A stretch of DNA of 64,000 nt from Miscanthus floridulus (Eukaryota; Streptophyta; Magnoliopsida; Poales; Poaceae). The first letter of the stretch is position 1. Every line of letters starts with the position of its first letter. The stretch spans positions 13,358,789 through 13,422,788 of the forward strand of contig NC_089593.1 in NCBI RefSeq assembly GCF_019320115.1. The letters run 5' to 3'. The position numbers were made by a program, and so were the translations under genes. Shown here one piece after another: positions 11,243 through 21,672 of this stretch. Under the pieces are notes generated by a model that was given only the letters and a program-made list of their open reading frames with translations, ran no database searches and was not told the DNA's origin.

Positions 11243-12079
11243 GCGATGCAACTCATGGTTGCCGCCTGCTGGTTCTGACTCATTGCGTTACAACTTCTTG
11301 GCTATTGTCTGTCAGATCCAACTCAATACCTTACAGTTGCATGTGGTCTCGAGTTCTTCGGTGTCTTTTGGTGGTGGCACAGGTCAGAAAGTGGTGCTTG
11401 CACTCGCTCCGGTTTGTAGGTTGTGCTGGTAGCTGCACCATGTTGTTTTTGTTAAGTGTTGTAGTCCTTCTCTCCCACTTGCTATGTACTCCTCTGACCT
11501 TCAAGGGTCGCCCCCTATACTAGGTGTCTTGCACCCTCCATTCCCAGCCTCACCAGTATCAGTGGAAAATTATTTAGGTGGGGACTTTTCGTCCCCTCCG
11601 GTGACGTCTTCAAAAAAAATGGTATGTATGCTTCTCATTTCATGTATATCGGCTAAGTCAACAAAACACACTACTATTTTGGCTAACGCTAGTGCATTTC
11701 TATATCATCTTGCTTCAACGACAATGGGAGGAACTTAAAACACAATAGTTGTTAGACTTCGAGATCAGAGGATTGCAAGACGTGCTAGCAGCCTTCATTA
11801 TGTACGAGGTCGTGAGTAAACAAGGATATTTCAATATTCTACTAGCAGAGACAAATATTCTAGAACATAAGAGGAAGTGTAAAGAGACGAAGAAAACGAT
11901 GTTCTAATACATACATTTTCATTGTAACATATACATTATTGTAATATTTGTATTATAAATCTTGATGGATTTGTGTTATGCTTTAAATATCTAGTCTAGT
12001 AACCATAGGAAATAAAAAGTATTACACAAAATAATAAAATAATTTAATAAACTGAAATATGGGAAAACCATAATACTGC
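11243..12079. other. Unassigned sequence between CACTA relics
   Basis: AT-rich toward its right end, with short frames only (11305-11523, 11484-11738). A CACTACTATTTTGGC string at 11669 could be the left end of the decayed element ending at 12379, but I could not confirm it. No gene is supported. Confidence 0.3.
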
Positions 12080-12379
12080 TGGGTCTATACCAAAAGCCGA
12101 CAGTGATCACATAGGGATATCACTGCCAGTTGCAATGCAAACCGGCTGTGTGTTACTCAAAACAACACTACCGGTTGTATTGCTAACCCGGTAGTGATCT
12201 TAAGGCTATCACTATCGGTTTAGGAGTAGAACCGGCAGTGATGTTGGATATCACTGTCGGGTTAGGACAAGCGGCGGTGATAGAAGAACCCCATCATTGC
12301 CACTTGTCCACTGTCAGCCCATTTTCCGGCAGTGATAGAGGATAGAGACCCCGTAGTGAATAGCTATTCTGAAGTAGTG
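12080..12379. repeat. Decayed CACTA 3' subterminal region
   Basis: Repeated ACCGGCAGTGAT and ATCACTGCCGGTT-like blocks in both orientations, ending with TTCTGAAGTAGTG at 12367-12379, which is the complement of a CACTACTTCAGAA terminus. The motif differs from those of elements 1 to 3, so this is a separate CACTA family. Confidence 0.6.
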
Positions 12380-12791
12380 AACTGTTTCAATATTTAATTT
12401 TGAGATTTGAGTCTCAAAGTTGGAAGCCTCGGCAGTCAGATTCTTTGGCAGCAGATATTTTTTGTGTGTGCCCATGCACCAACTGCGGCACATGTTGGAT
12501 GCTGTAGGGAAATATCTTTATAACTAGCGATTCCCTTATCTTTTGTCGCGATCAATTGGTATGTTAGGCTTACACGTATGGCATTCATGTGGTGCTCAGG
12601 AATCCAAAATGGATCACCACGTATCACTTAATTTTGTCCTCTTGTTTTGATTGGAAACAATGGTGGTCAACAAAACTAGTTCAAGGCTATGATAAGTCTA
12701 TCAGTACATGTTCACATTGTAAAGTATCTAGGATCTTTAAATACGTAACATTAATTTTTCATGGTTCTCTAACATGTTTTTGACAATCACT

Positions 12792-12934
12792 TAGGCCTTG
12801 CTTGAATGTTGTTGTATTTATCTCAATCTATATGTATTAGAGTGGATTGGGGTAAAATTTAGTTCAAGTTCTAATCCAATCCATTCTAACACATATGGAT
12901 TAATGCTAATCCGACTATATCCAAACAAGGCCTA
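12792..12934. mobile_element. Hairpin MITE
   Basis: Ends TTAGGCCTTG... and ...CAAGGCCTAA are inverted. The interior is also self-complementary (ATTAGAGTGGATTGG against CCAATCCATTCTAA), so the whole 143 bp can fold. The TA next to each GGCC may be the target duplication. The superfamily is not certain. Confidence 0.65.
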
Positions 12935-13321
12935 ATATTTTATTTAACTGATCAACATTAAGTCCACTCTAACCATGTACATGGCACGTACAAACTCTAA
13001 CCATGTACACGCGCGCGCTATTCAGGTGCACACACGTCACGTACACGTGCAAATTATACCACATGGAATTATGGAAAATCAAGTGTATATAAGGTTATAT
13101 GCAAAATCATATGATAATGAAAATATATTAAGTCCAAAGTTATAAAATAAAAAAGATTTACCATATCAGTCAGATCACGCATGCATCAATCAAATCTAGA
13201 AAAACTATTTTTATATATCTAAAACTTTTCTTATTTATCCTATTTACAAATAAATAATATATATATATACATATATATATCATGTATTACCTCCTATGTG
13301 GTAATAAGTGATCGTAACCAT
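12935..13321. other. AT-rich spacer
   Basis: AT-rich sequence with a (TA)n-like tract around 13256-13280. The Tat-element 3' LTR starts abruptly at 13322, so this is the DNA that replaced the first part of that LTR. No gene seen. Confidence 0.5.
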
Positions 13322-14487
13322 ATGAAGGGGCTGGCTTTACAAGGGTGAGGGCTCCAGGATGTGTACTCTACTTAGTCATGTGGCTCACGTTTACCTGGTC
13401 AGGTCCTCCATTCTGATGAGTGCGAAGGAAGATAAGTGCTTACCATGTTGTCGATGTCTCTGTAGGATGTCAGATTAATCACAGAATGCTGCCCGCAGGG
13501 TATGGGCTGTAGTACAGTGGTTTTGACTTATGAGCCTCCCTCCAGCCTTGCTCCGCACGCCTTCTGGTTCCCATGATTCCTTGTTGGGAGAATTCGGGGT
13601 CGGGGTCCGGTGTAGCGCCGTGGCCAAGGCCTTCTGACTGGGAGGACCTGAGGGATCGGGAATAGGGCGCCGCTCCCTCGGGTCCACAGCGTGGTGACGG
13701 AATATCCGTCGTTCGTGGAGATAGCAAATCCGTTCTTGGAGCGTAGCGGTTGTCGTATATCTTCGTTGGGTTCCGTGTCCCAGAGCTGAAGACGGCGCCT
13801 ACAACTCTACAGGGTGAGATGCACGCACCTGTAATACCTTTTGGGCTCTGCGGCGCCCGGAAGGGTCTAAAGCATCAGTCCTGTCGTTCCCTGGCAGTCC
13901 TTTTCCTGCCAAGGCGCAGGGTATGGTCGTTGGAGCCATGGTTGACCCGAACGTCTTGTCTCGTCCTGTACCCATCATTATGAGGGATAGATATCAATCA
14001 GGGCGAGGCTCGTTCTGGGCCGTCGGGTGAGGCGGAGACCAATCCCTATCTCTTGGGCGAGACTAACCCTATCCCTCCGGGATCGGGCGAGGCGGAATCC
14101 ATCCCTTTGCCTTCGGGCGAGACCGAGCCCGCCCTATAGGCGTCGGGCGAGACGGAGATTAGCCTTGAGCTTTTGGGGCGAGGCAGGGTTATCCCACAAA
14201 GGTGTCGGGTGAGGCTGACCCCGCCCCTCCGGGGTCGGGCGAGACGGAAATCATCCCTCAGCCCTTGGGCGAGACCGAGCCCGCCCTCAAGGCGTCGGGC
14301 GAGACGGAGTTTATCCCTCGGCCCTTGGGCGAGACCGAGCCCGTCCCAAAGGTGTCGGGCGAGGCAGAACCGAACTCCTGTCACTCGAACAAGGGATGAC
14401 ATGGAGCCCTTATGCGTCCAGAAGTTTTTCACGTTCGGTGGTTATCGGTTCCACCTTCTGGGGTACCCTGGTATTAGGTCCCCGACA
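13322..14487 (-). repeat. 3' LTR of Tat-lineage element (truncated)
   Basis: Aligns with 28143-29308 at a constant offset of 14821 and with no indels. The portion equivalent to 27815-28142 is missing. By eye I count about 18 differences over 1,166 positions, nearly all transitions, indicating a fairly recent insertion followed by C-to-T decay. Confidence 0.85.
13999..14370. repeat. GC-rich tandem repeats inside the LTR
   Basis: About nine irregular units containing TCGGGCGAGAC(C/G)GAG followed by CCCGCCC or ATCCCTC, spaced roughly 35-60 bp apart. The same array is present in the 5' LTR (28820-29191). Confidence 0.75.
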
Positions 14488-15045
14488 GTAGCCCCCGAGA
14501 CTCTAGGTGATTTGGGTAGAATCGCCTGGAGGGTGTTTTTGATTTCGTCAAAGCTAATTTGCCGGAGGGTACGCGCGAGCGCACCCGATGGGTGTAGCCC
14601 CCGAGCCCCCGGGTGACTCGAGTAGAGTCGCCCGGGGGGTTGTATCGGCCCCTTCGCGGGTAAGGCTGAAGGGCTTAGTTTTTCATCAACTAGGTGTTTT
14701 CCGAGTGGGTCGTAGCGTCTCGTTCGCTGGGGACTGATTCGGGGCCGTCCTAACTGGTGCTTCTGCCCTTGGTGGTGGATTGTTCGTGGATTCCTTCTTA
14801 GTTGGGCCGACCGGCGAGTTGCTGGGCCCTAGGTGGGCCAAAGAGAAAAGAACAGGCCTTTGTGGCTTGCGCTTCCCCGGTGGGTAGAGAGTCCGGATTC
14901 GCTTGGGGAAGGCGAACCGTCCGCCGAGATTTTTGGGATGAGAGGATAGGGACTACGGGCGTGTGTCCCGCGACGTGACGCGGTGGCGCGCGTGGCAGGC
15001 CCAGAGATCGAGGCGGACGGTTGCCCTTCTCGCGTCCGTCGCCCC

Positions 15046-15055
15046 CTATAAAACC
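15046..15055 (+). promoter_or_regulatory. TATA box of the antisense gene
   Basis: CTATAAAACC in a GC-rich context, about 175 bp upstream of the ATG at 15225. Its position and orientation fit transcription of the plus-strand gene, opposite to the retrotransposon mRNA. Confidence 0.6.
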
Positions 15056-15224
15056 GCGGGGTTCGCCCCCAGGGTCCCGTATTTCGCTCCGCTTCCTTTG
15101 CGTTCTGAAACATCCACCGCCAATCTTCCCAGCCTCTCGCGCCCGCATCGCCACCGTCAACCGGCGTGCGTTCGTGTTCCAGCCGCCGTTAAGCTCGCGC
15201 CTGCCCTTCCCCCCTACTGCTTCA

Positions 15225-18200
15225 ATGGAGTTGTGGGGTAGATCAAGCATCACTTCCCGGCGTCTAGAGGGCCTCATCCGCCGTGGCCTTCTCCGCCCAC
15301 TATCTGCCGTCCAGGAGTGGTTACTCCCCGGCGACGAGGGTGAGCCGGTGCCGCCTGAAGGGTATGTCGTCTCCTTTGCCATCTTCCATGAGCGGGGATT
15401 CGGGGTACCCGCGCATAGATTCCTTCGGGGGCTATTAGATTACTATGAGGTAGAGCTGCAGCATCTCACTCCCAATGGGATTCAGCATATGGCGGCGTTC
15501 GTTGCCCTGTGTGAGGGTTTCCTGGGGATCGATCCCCATTTTGATCTGTGGCGGTATTTCTTTAGCATTAGTCTGTCGAAGAGGAAGATTGGGGGGAAAG
15601 AAGTGAACGCGCCGATGGGGTGTGCCAGCATTCATCTGCGCCATACCCGGTCGACGGGTTACCCGTACATGCGTCTAGCTACATCCAACAAGGGATGGCA
15701 TTCGCAGTGGTTTTATGTTAGGGATGATGTGAGTGCCACCCTACCGAAGTACACCAGACGTCTTATTGTGGATGCTTCGGAGTCGTGGGGCTGGGGCGTC
15801 CAGTCTAAAGACAAGAAACATATCTCCGACCTTCTCTCCGCCCTCCATGCCCTGAAGGGTCGGGGTGTAAAGGGGTTGGGGATTATCGACGCCTACCACG
15901 CGAGGAGGGTGGCACCACTGATGGCGCGTGTGCTTCCCCTGCATCGGATGATGCCCGGGATATTGTTCGAGGGGACGGTGCTCGTTGGCGAGGCGCTCCC
16001 TTATTCGGAAGTGGCGCAGCGTATCAAGGAGGCGACGGAGCCGACGGAGGATTCTGCCGGCAGGGTCCTCGACATCGTGTATCCGGTGCCCGGGCATCCT
16101 CCAATGCGGCCGGAGCCTGGGTTCTTCGAATTCGTAAGCCCTCTTCTCCCGCACTCTTTTCTTTCTCCTGAATCTCTTTTTTAATACTTGCTTTTGTGAT
16201 GTTGGGGCTAGCCGGGGGGGCTAGTCTTCAAGGATAGTCTGGCTCCGCTGCCGAAGGACAAGGTTGTGGCGGCGGCGAATTGACTCGCGGCTGAGCGGGA
16301 CAAGAAAGCAAAGGAGGAGATGAAGAAGGTGAAATGACTGAAGCAGGAGGCACGGGATCGGGGAGAGGACGTGAGCAGTGAGGATGACGATGATGATGAT
16401 GATGACGATGACGACGACGAGGTAGCCGTCGACGTGGATTGGGGCGTCTAGGAGGATGAGGAAACGCTGATAGGTGGCCACCCACCCGTGTAGGGGCCCT
16501 TCGCTTTTCACGCAGAGGGAAGTGAATCAATGAGGTCAGTGGAGGCCGGCGAGTCCACCGCTTCGCACGGCGTGCCGACCGAGGATCGGTGGACAGGGGA
16601 CGCCGGGCTTGCTGCCACCGGCCCTGAGGCGATCGTGGAGGAGGGTGACACCGGAGCCACGCCCAGCTCTGATGCCGCGCCCTGCGAGGTGATGGAGGGG
16701 AGCAGCTCTGGTGCTACGCCCCGCGAGATAATGGAGGGGGACGGCTTTGGTGCCGCACCCAACGAGATGATGGAGGGGAGCGACCCCGGCGCCGCGCCCG
16801 ACGAGATAAACCCCCCTGCCCCGGAGCAGGGGGCAGGCACAAAACGGTCCCGTCCGGACGAGTCAGGGCAGGGATCTGGGGATCCGTCCCCAAAACGCTT
16901 CCGCCAGCCGAGGACGTCAACGTAAGCTCTTGATTCCTCTGTTTTCATCCTTTTTTCATTTTTATTTTGACTTAACGGTTATTACCTTTGTGTAGGTTCT
17001 TGCGGACGGGTCACCCCCTAGGGCTGGTGCCCAAGAAGAGTCTCGCCCTTCAAGCGGGACAGACGGCGTCGCCTGGAGTCGCCCCTATTTCGGGCAGGAG
17101 TGGTGCCGACGTTGGGGCCGTGTTGGCCGAACCGACGGCGTCCATGGTGGCTCCCACACCCGTGGAGGTTACTGAGCGAGCGGTTTCTTCCGTGGCGGGC
17201 GTGGAACAGCTGGCCGAGGACCGCATACCACCAGTGAAGGTGACCATGACTGCGCCAAGCCAGGATCAGTCGGGCGCGGTCGTGGTGGGACCCGAGGGCG
17301 TGGTGCAATCCACGCCGCTAGGCGCCCATGTGGATCCGCCCGTGGCGCCCGAAGCGGTCCAGACAGAGGAGGGTCCAGCCGGAGGGTCCTTGAGTGCGGC
17401 GGTGGTGCCGCATAGGGTCAGGAGGGAGCCGCCACCGGCCCCTTTGTCGGGAGGAAGCCGCTCCCCTACGCGGGGGGAGCCGCCGCTCTAGTGGATGGCT
17501 GCTCAGGACCCGACGTCGGCTCTTTTCTCGCTCGATGATCATTCCGAGAGTATGGAGCGAGAAGGTCTTGACATCGGGATCTCGACCATGCTGAACGCCC
17601 TGGACCAGGCCAGAGGAGCCCTCCGTGAGATCGTTATCCCTACCTCTCAGGTATTTTCTGGACTTTCTTTCTTCTTTCTTCGTGTGTTTGTGTGTTCTCA
17701 CATTTCTGATATCAGTCTTCTTCTTCTTCAGATTCTTGTTGCTCGTAGCCGAAAAAAATCCCAATTCCTCCTTGAGCAGAAGGCGGAGCGGGATCGCCTC
17801 TCCGAGGAGGCCTGGCTGCGAGCAAACATGGCCGCCCAGCTTGCTATCGTCCAGGAGCGGAAGGCCCAGGCGTGTCAGGATGCGGAGGAGGCGCATGGGA
17901 TGTTCGAGGACCTGTCGGCAAGGTCTAAGCTGGATGGAGAGGAGATTGCCAGACTCCAAAAAGAGCGAGACGAGCTGCTGCAGAGGAATGCCGCGGCCAA
18001 TGAGAAGGTCGGCGAAGTCCTGAAGGAGCTGGAGATGGAGCGGGACCTCCGGCGGAAGGCCGAGAGTAGGGCCATAGCCCTCCAGCAGAAGGTGGACGAG
18101 GACGTCGAGGTGGTCCGCTCTCTCCGGGCGGAGCTTGGTGACGCGGTGGAAGGAAGGTTGAGTGCTGAGAACGTCGCCACCAAGCTGGAGAAAGAGGCTG

Positions 18201-18568
18201 CCTATACGCAAAGGGCCCTTCAGGCTGAGAGCGATGAGCACGATCTTCTACAAGCTGCGGTCGGGGTGGTCCTTAACGCCCTGAATGTGACGGAGCCGGT
18301 GGAGACCAGCCCGCTCGTGGCTCGCGTCGGAGGTATCACGGCTCGGGTGGGCCAACTTGAGGAGAGTGCCTTTCACGCCGGGATTACCCAGGCCTTCACC
18401 GTCGCCCATGCCCATTATGAGAAGGAAATAAACCTGAAGGTGATGAGCGAAGGCTTTCCGTCCACCTACGAGGATGAAGAGCTGGAGGAAATGGAGAAGA
18501 TGGTCGCTCCCCTTGCGAAGAACCTGGCAGACAGTCTGAAAGAAATGGTTCTCCCTCCGCGGGAGTAA
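15225..18568 (+). pseudogene. Spliced antisense gene of the Tat element (Transposase_28-like)
   Basis: Model: exons 15225-16133, 16212-16921, 16996-17650 and 17732-18568, all with GT/AG ends and compatible phases. Exon 1 (303 codons) resembles the grass family filed as putative gypsy-type transposon protein (PF04195): a globular region with FHERGFGVPAHRF and a later KGWHSQWFYVRDD motif. Exon 2 is acidic (poly-Asp) and ends with a KRSRPDE basic patch; exon 4 is a long coiled coil. Stops at 16281, 16335, 16449, 16491 and 17489 are in the same frame and each is one C-to-T step from CGA or CAG. Known relatives lie antisense in Tat elements; their function is unknown. Confidence 0.75.
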
Positions 18569-21500
18569 TTAATCGAATAATTTTGAGAACAGCTTATATG
18601 TAATATGTGGACAAGTGTCGGTACTTTTCGAGTCTGGACGCCTTTCATGCTTTTGCGTCTTAATTTCGTTTTGTTTGATTTTTTGCGATTTGATTTTTTA
18701 CGGTCTTACCAATATGTTCCCCTGAATTATGCCGCTGATTATAATGCGAGGAGAGTGATTATGCCGCTGATTATAATGCGAGGAGATTGAGGAGGTAGCC
18801 GTACCTTAACAGCCCCCGAGTAAGGTCCGACCCCCGCACCTGCTGGGGTCGGGTGTTACTGGAGACCGGAATCGTGGTTTTGGTGACAATGGATGTCATC
18901 GCAATAATGCCCGCCCTGTCTTCCAACAGAAATCCCAACTAGGGACTCTATGGGCTCGGCAAGGTGGGGCCTTTGTCCCTGCATTGTTTGGCCCGAGCCC
19001 CCGAGCCTTGTTAGGGTCTGATAGGGGTCGGCCGTTATTTGCGTGTTACCCCATCCTCGGTTTTCGCAATCAGAGGGGCTGAGTGAACGACACTTGCCTC
19101 GACGGCTTGAGTACCGCGCTCAACGAGCTCGCTAACGGGTACGTTCGTGCGGAATCTGGGTCCATCATTTGCTGATGGGGTCGGCAGAGCCCTCTAGGGG
19201 CACTCCACAACTTCTTAACCCGCCTCCCGGCAGATGCCTGAGTCGTTCGATAAGCTCAGGGGGCCCGATGGCCTCTCCTCGATGGAGATTCTATGGGTTT
19301 GGCTCGAGGTTAGAATCGAACGAGAGAAGGTCGAGACGTCCCGGTTCGCTTCTAAGCGGGGTCGGGCAGGGCCGCTGGGGCTCATCTCGGTTATCTCTCC
19401 CTGGCTCTGTTCGGCGTGAGGCGGCCTCGAGCCCTTTGCGGGCCGACCTTCGAACCTCAGCCTGTGGTTGCCTATATCGAAATGAGGCGACAGCCGTTTC
19501 GTGGTGCGACACGAATCGTTGGGATGCAATTTTTTGCATATGAAATATTTTGAATGCAAGATTTAATTGAAAGTAAAGGTGGTGACGTTACCTTGGTGGT
19601 ATAAGTGGCGGAAAAGCTCCTACCAGATGGGTTCGGGCCCTGACGTTTGTGATGAGGTTGGAAAAACCTGAGTAAGAATTGCTATTCTTTGTTTTCATGT
19701 CTCGGTGACAATCCGAGCTGTTCGATTAACTTGGGCAACCTGACAGCTTCTCCTTTGGGGGAGATTCTATAGGCGGACCCCTCCGATCCCTTCTTTGGGA
19801 AGGCAGACGTCGAAACTAGAGACGCGAGGGGCGTTGAGCATGATTTTTCTGGTGAATAGAAACACCGTAGCTATCGGGGCGTAGGGTTTGCTAGTTCGTC
19901 CAGTTTTACTCAAAGCTTTGTGCCTGTATGTCTTGCCCTTAGTTTCAAGCATACGGAGGGGTCGGGTGGAGAGGATGCCTAGACTGGTAGTCATCCTCGG
20001 CAGCCCCCGAGTGATGTTCGCGTCCCTGCTATTTGACGGGGTCGGAATCTTGCGAACGAATTTTAACGCATAAAGTGAGAAAGCTGAGAGGCTTATCTTT
20101 CTTTGGTCGTTCGTTTGTCGTGTCTTCTGGGCCAAATGACCGACCCAGGAGATCTAAAAGGTCCCGTCGTCGTGTCGTCCGTGGTCCTGCATGGGGAGGC
20201 GAAAAGTTGTCTGCCTATGTGGGTGCCTTAATCGCCGCGTCCGGAGTGGGTCAGTGGCGTGCCATACCCAAGCAGTGTTCAGTTTGACCAAAGAGGGATG
20301 CCTCGTAGACCGGGGTTCGTCCCGTCACTTCTGGCGCGTCCCCTCAGATATCAATCAGCATTGATTGCATATTACAAAAGAGGGAAGGGAGAGGGTTTTT
20401 TCGTCCGACCTTTCGCCTTTCCTTAGTTACAGCGCTTCCTCTTTAAATAGGGAGGGGGAGAGGAGCTCTCATCCCACCTCCCCTTCTGCCTCCGAGCCGC
20501 TATCTCTCCTTCTTCTTCCTTTCCGCCAAATGCGTCCGTGCGTCGCGGTGGTTCCTGAGTGAGGAAGAGTAATGCCAGAGAGAGATAGAGAACTTACAAA
20601 CTTGCTCGTGAGTCTGGTGCGTGATGTCGAGCCGGAGGTTATCCAACGTAGATGAGATGGTGCGCGCGGCCCTTGCTGAGGAGTCGCTGCTGCCGAAGGA
20701 AAGGAGGCGTCGGTGGGCGTCGTACGTCGTTGACTGCGCCGTCGTTCGCTGTGCTCCTCCCTTGGTGGGAGGCGTTTCCTGCCCATATGCCATTGTCAGG
20801 GTTATGGCTAGGGATGATGGCGTAGTCTCCAGACGTCATGGCGATGGCATCGCTGCCGGGGTCGCGGCTGACGATGATGGCGTAGTCCCCGGACGCTCCG
20901 GTGGAGGCGTCGTAGATGGTGGCGCCTTTGAGGATCCAGCGAAGATGTCGCCGATGGAGAGCGTGGTACGGTGACCGCAGTAGATGAGCTGGCCCATGTA
21001 CACGCCCCGGATGTCACCGATGGAGAGCGTGGCGCGGCGACCGCAGTAGACGAGCTGGCCTGTGTACACGCCCTAGACGTCACCGATGGAGAGCGTGGCG
21101 CGGCGACCGCAGTAGTACTTGTGGTAGAGCTGAGCTGAGACTGTAATGAAATAACGTTGTGGGGAAGCCCCCGAGTATACAGTCCTCAGAGTATATTGTT
21201 CCTTTTTGTAATGACATCGCTTTGTAAGTGGTGAATTTGTGCAAAAAATGAACAAAATTACATCCTTTGCTTATGGCAAGTCATTTTAACGCTTTCCAAC
21301 TCTTCTCATGGTCTAAGTCATAGGAAGCTAGGAACATGGGCGAACTAATTCTGATTGAACTAGTGAGCAAAGAGGTTGCAGCCGCTGGGGCGTGGGTGTC
21401 TCGCAGTCCTACCAGTTGTATTCAGAATTGGTTCCCAAGATCTTAGCCCTCGAGACTCGTTTATGAGGCGAATGGAAAACTTAGAGAATGTTTGTAAGTA

Positions 21501-21672
21501 TAACACAGGGATTTTTTACAAGCGTAATACTTGTATTACACATGACATATGTTACGATCACATGCCAGCCCCCGAGTGAGGTCTGACCCCTCGCGATTTG
21601 CAGGGGTCGGAAGTCACTAAGGATCGAGGTTCTGTTAAGACAAAAACTGATAAGGAAAAGTGTAAGCTTATT
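18569..21672. other. 3' non-coding region of the Tat element
   Basis: No convincing gene on either strand. It holds five of the polypurine-like motifs, a 31-bp tandem duplication (TTATGCCGCTGATTATAATG unit, about 18727-18787) and the 66-bp repeats at 20944-21115. In this lineage such regions are long and variable. Confidence 0.6.
20944..21115 (-). repeat. 66-bp tandem repeats, 22-codon periodicity
   Basis: Units start at 20944, 21010 and 21076 with GATG(A)GAGAGCGTGG-type cores. The unit length is 22 codons. Read on the minus strand the units translate as GQLVYCGRRATLSIGD-like repeats with little change except one stop, so the array may once have been translated. Confidence 0.6.

Larger units (their letters stand above)
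14490..21576 (-). repeat. Seven dispersed copies of a polypurine-tract-like motif
   Basis: The ten-base string CTCGGGGGCT on the minus strand occurs at 14490-14499, 14596-14605, 18811-18820, 18996-19005, 20002-20011, 21166-21175 and 21567-21576. The first copy lies directly against the 3' LTR and is the functional polypurine tract by position. Several others are followed by a CCGACCCC...GGGGTCGG hairpin. Confidence 0.75.

Noticed and set aside
11669..11683. CACTACTATTTTGGC as the left end of the element ending at 12379
   Set aside because: Only a short match to the right terminus, and neither subterminal repeats nor a target duplication support it.
13475..13727. Minus-strand frames in the LTR (70 and 82 codons), also at 28296-28508
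   Set aside because: They lie wholly within LTR sequence and have no known protein similarity that I recognise.
14798..15382. 194-codon minus-strand frame opposite the antisense-gene promoter
   Set aside because: GC-rich shadow of the 5' part of the plus-strand gene; no domain and no splice or promoter support.
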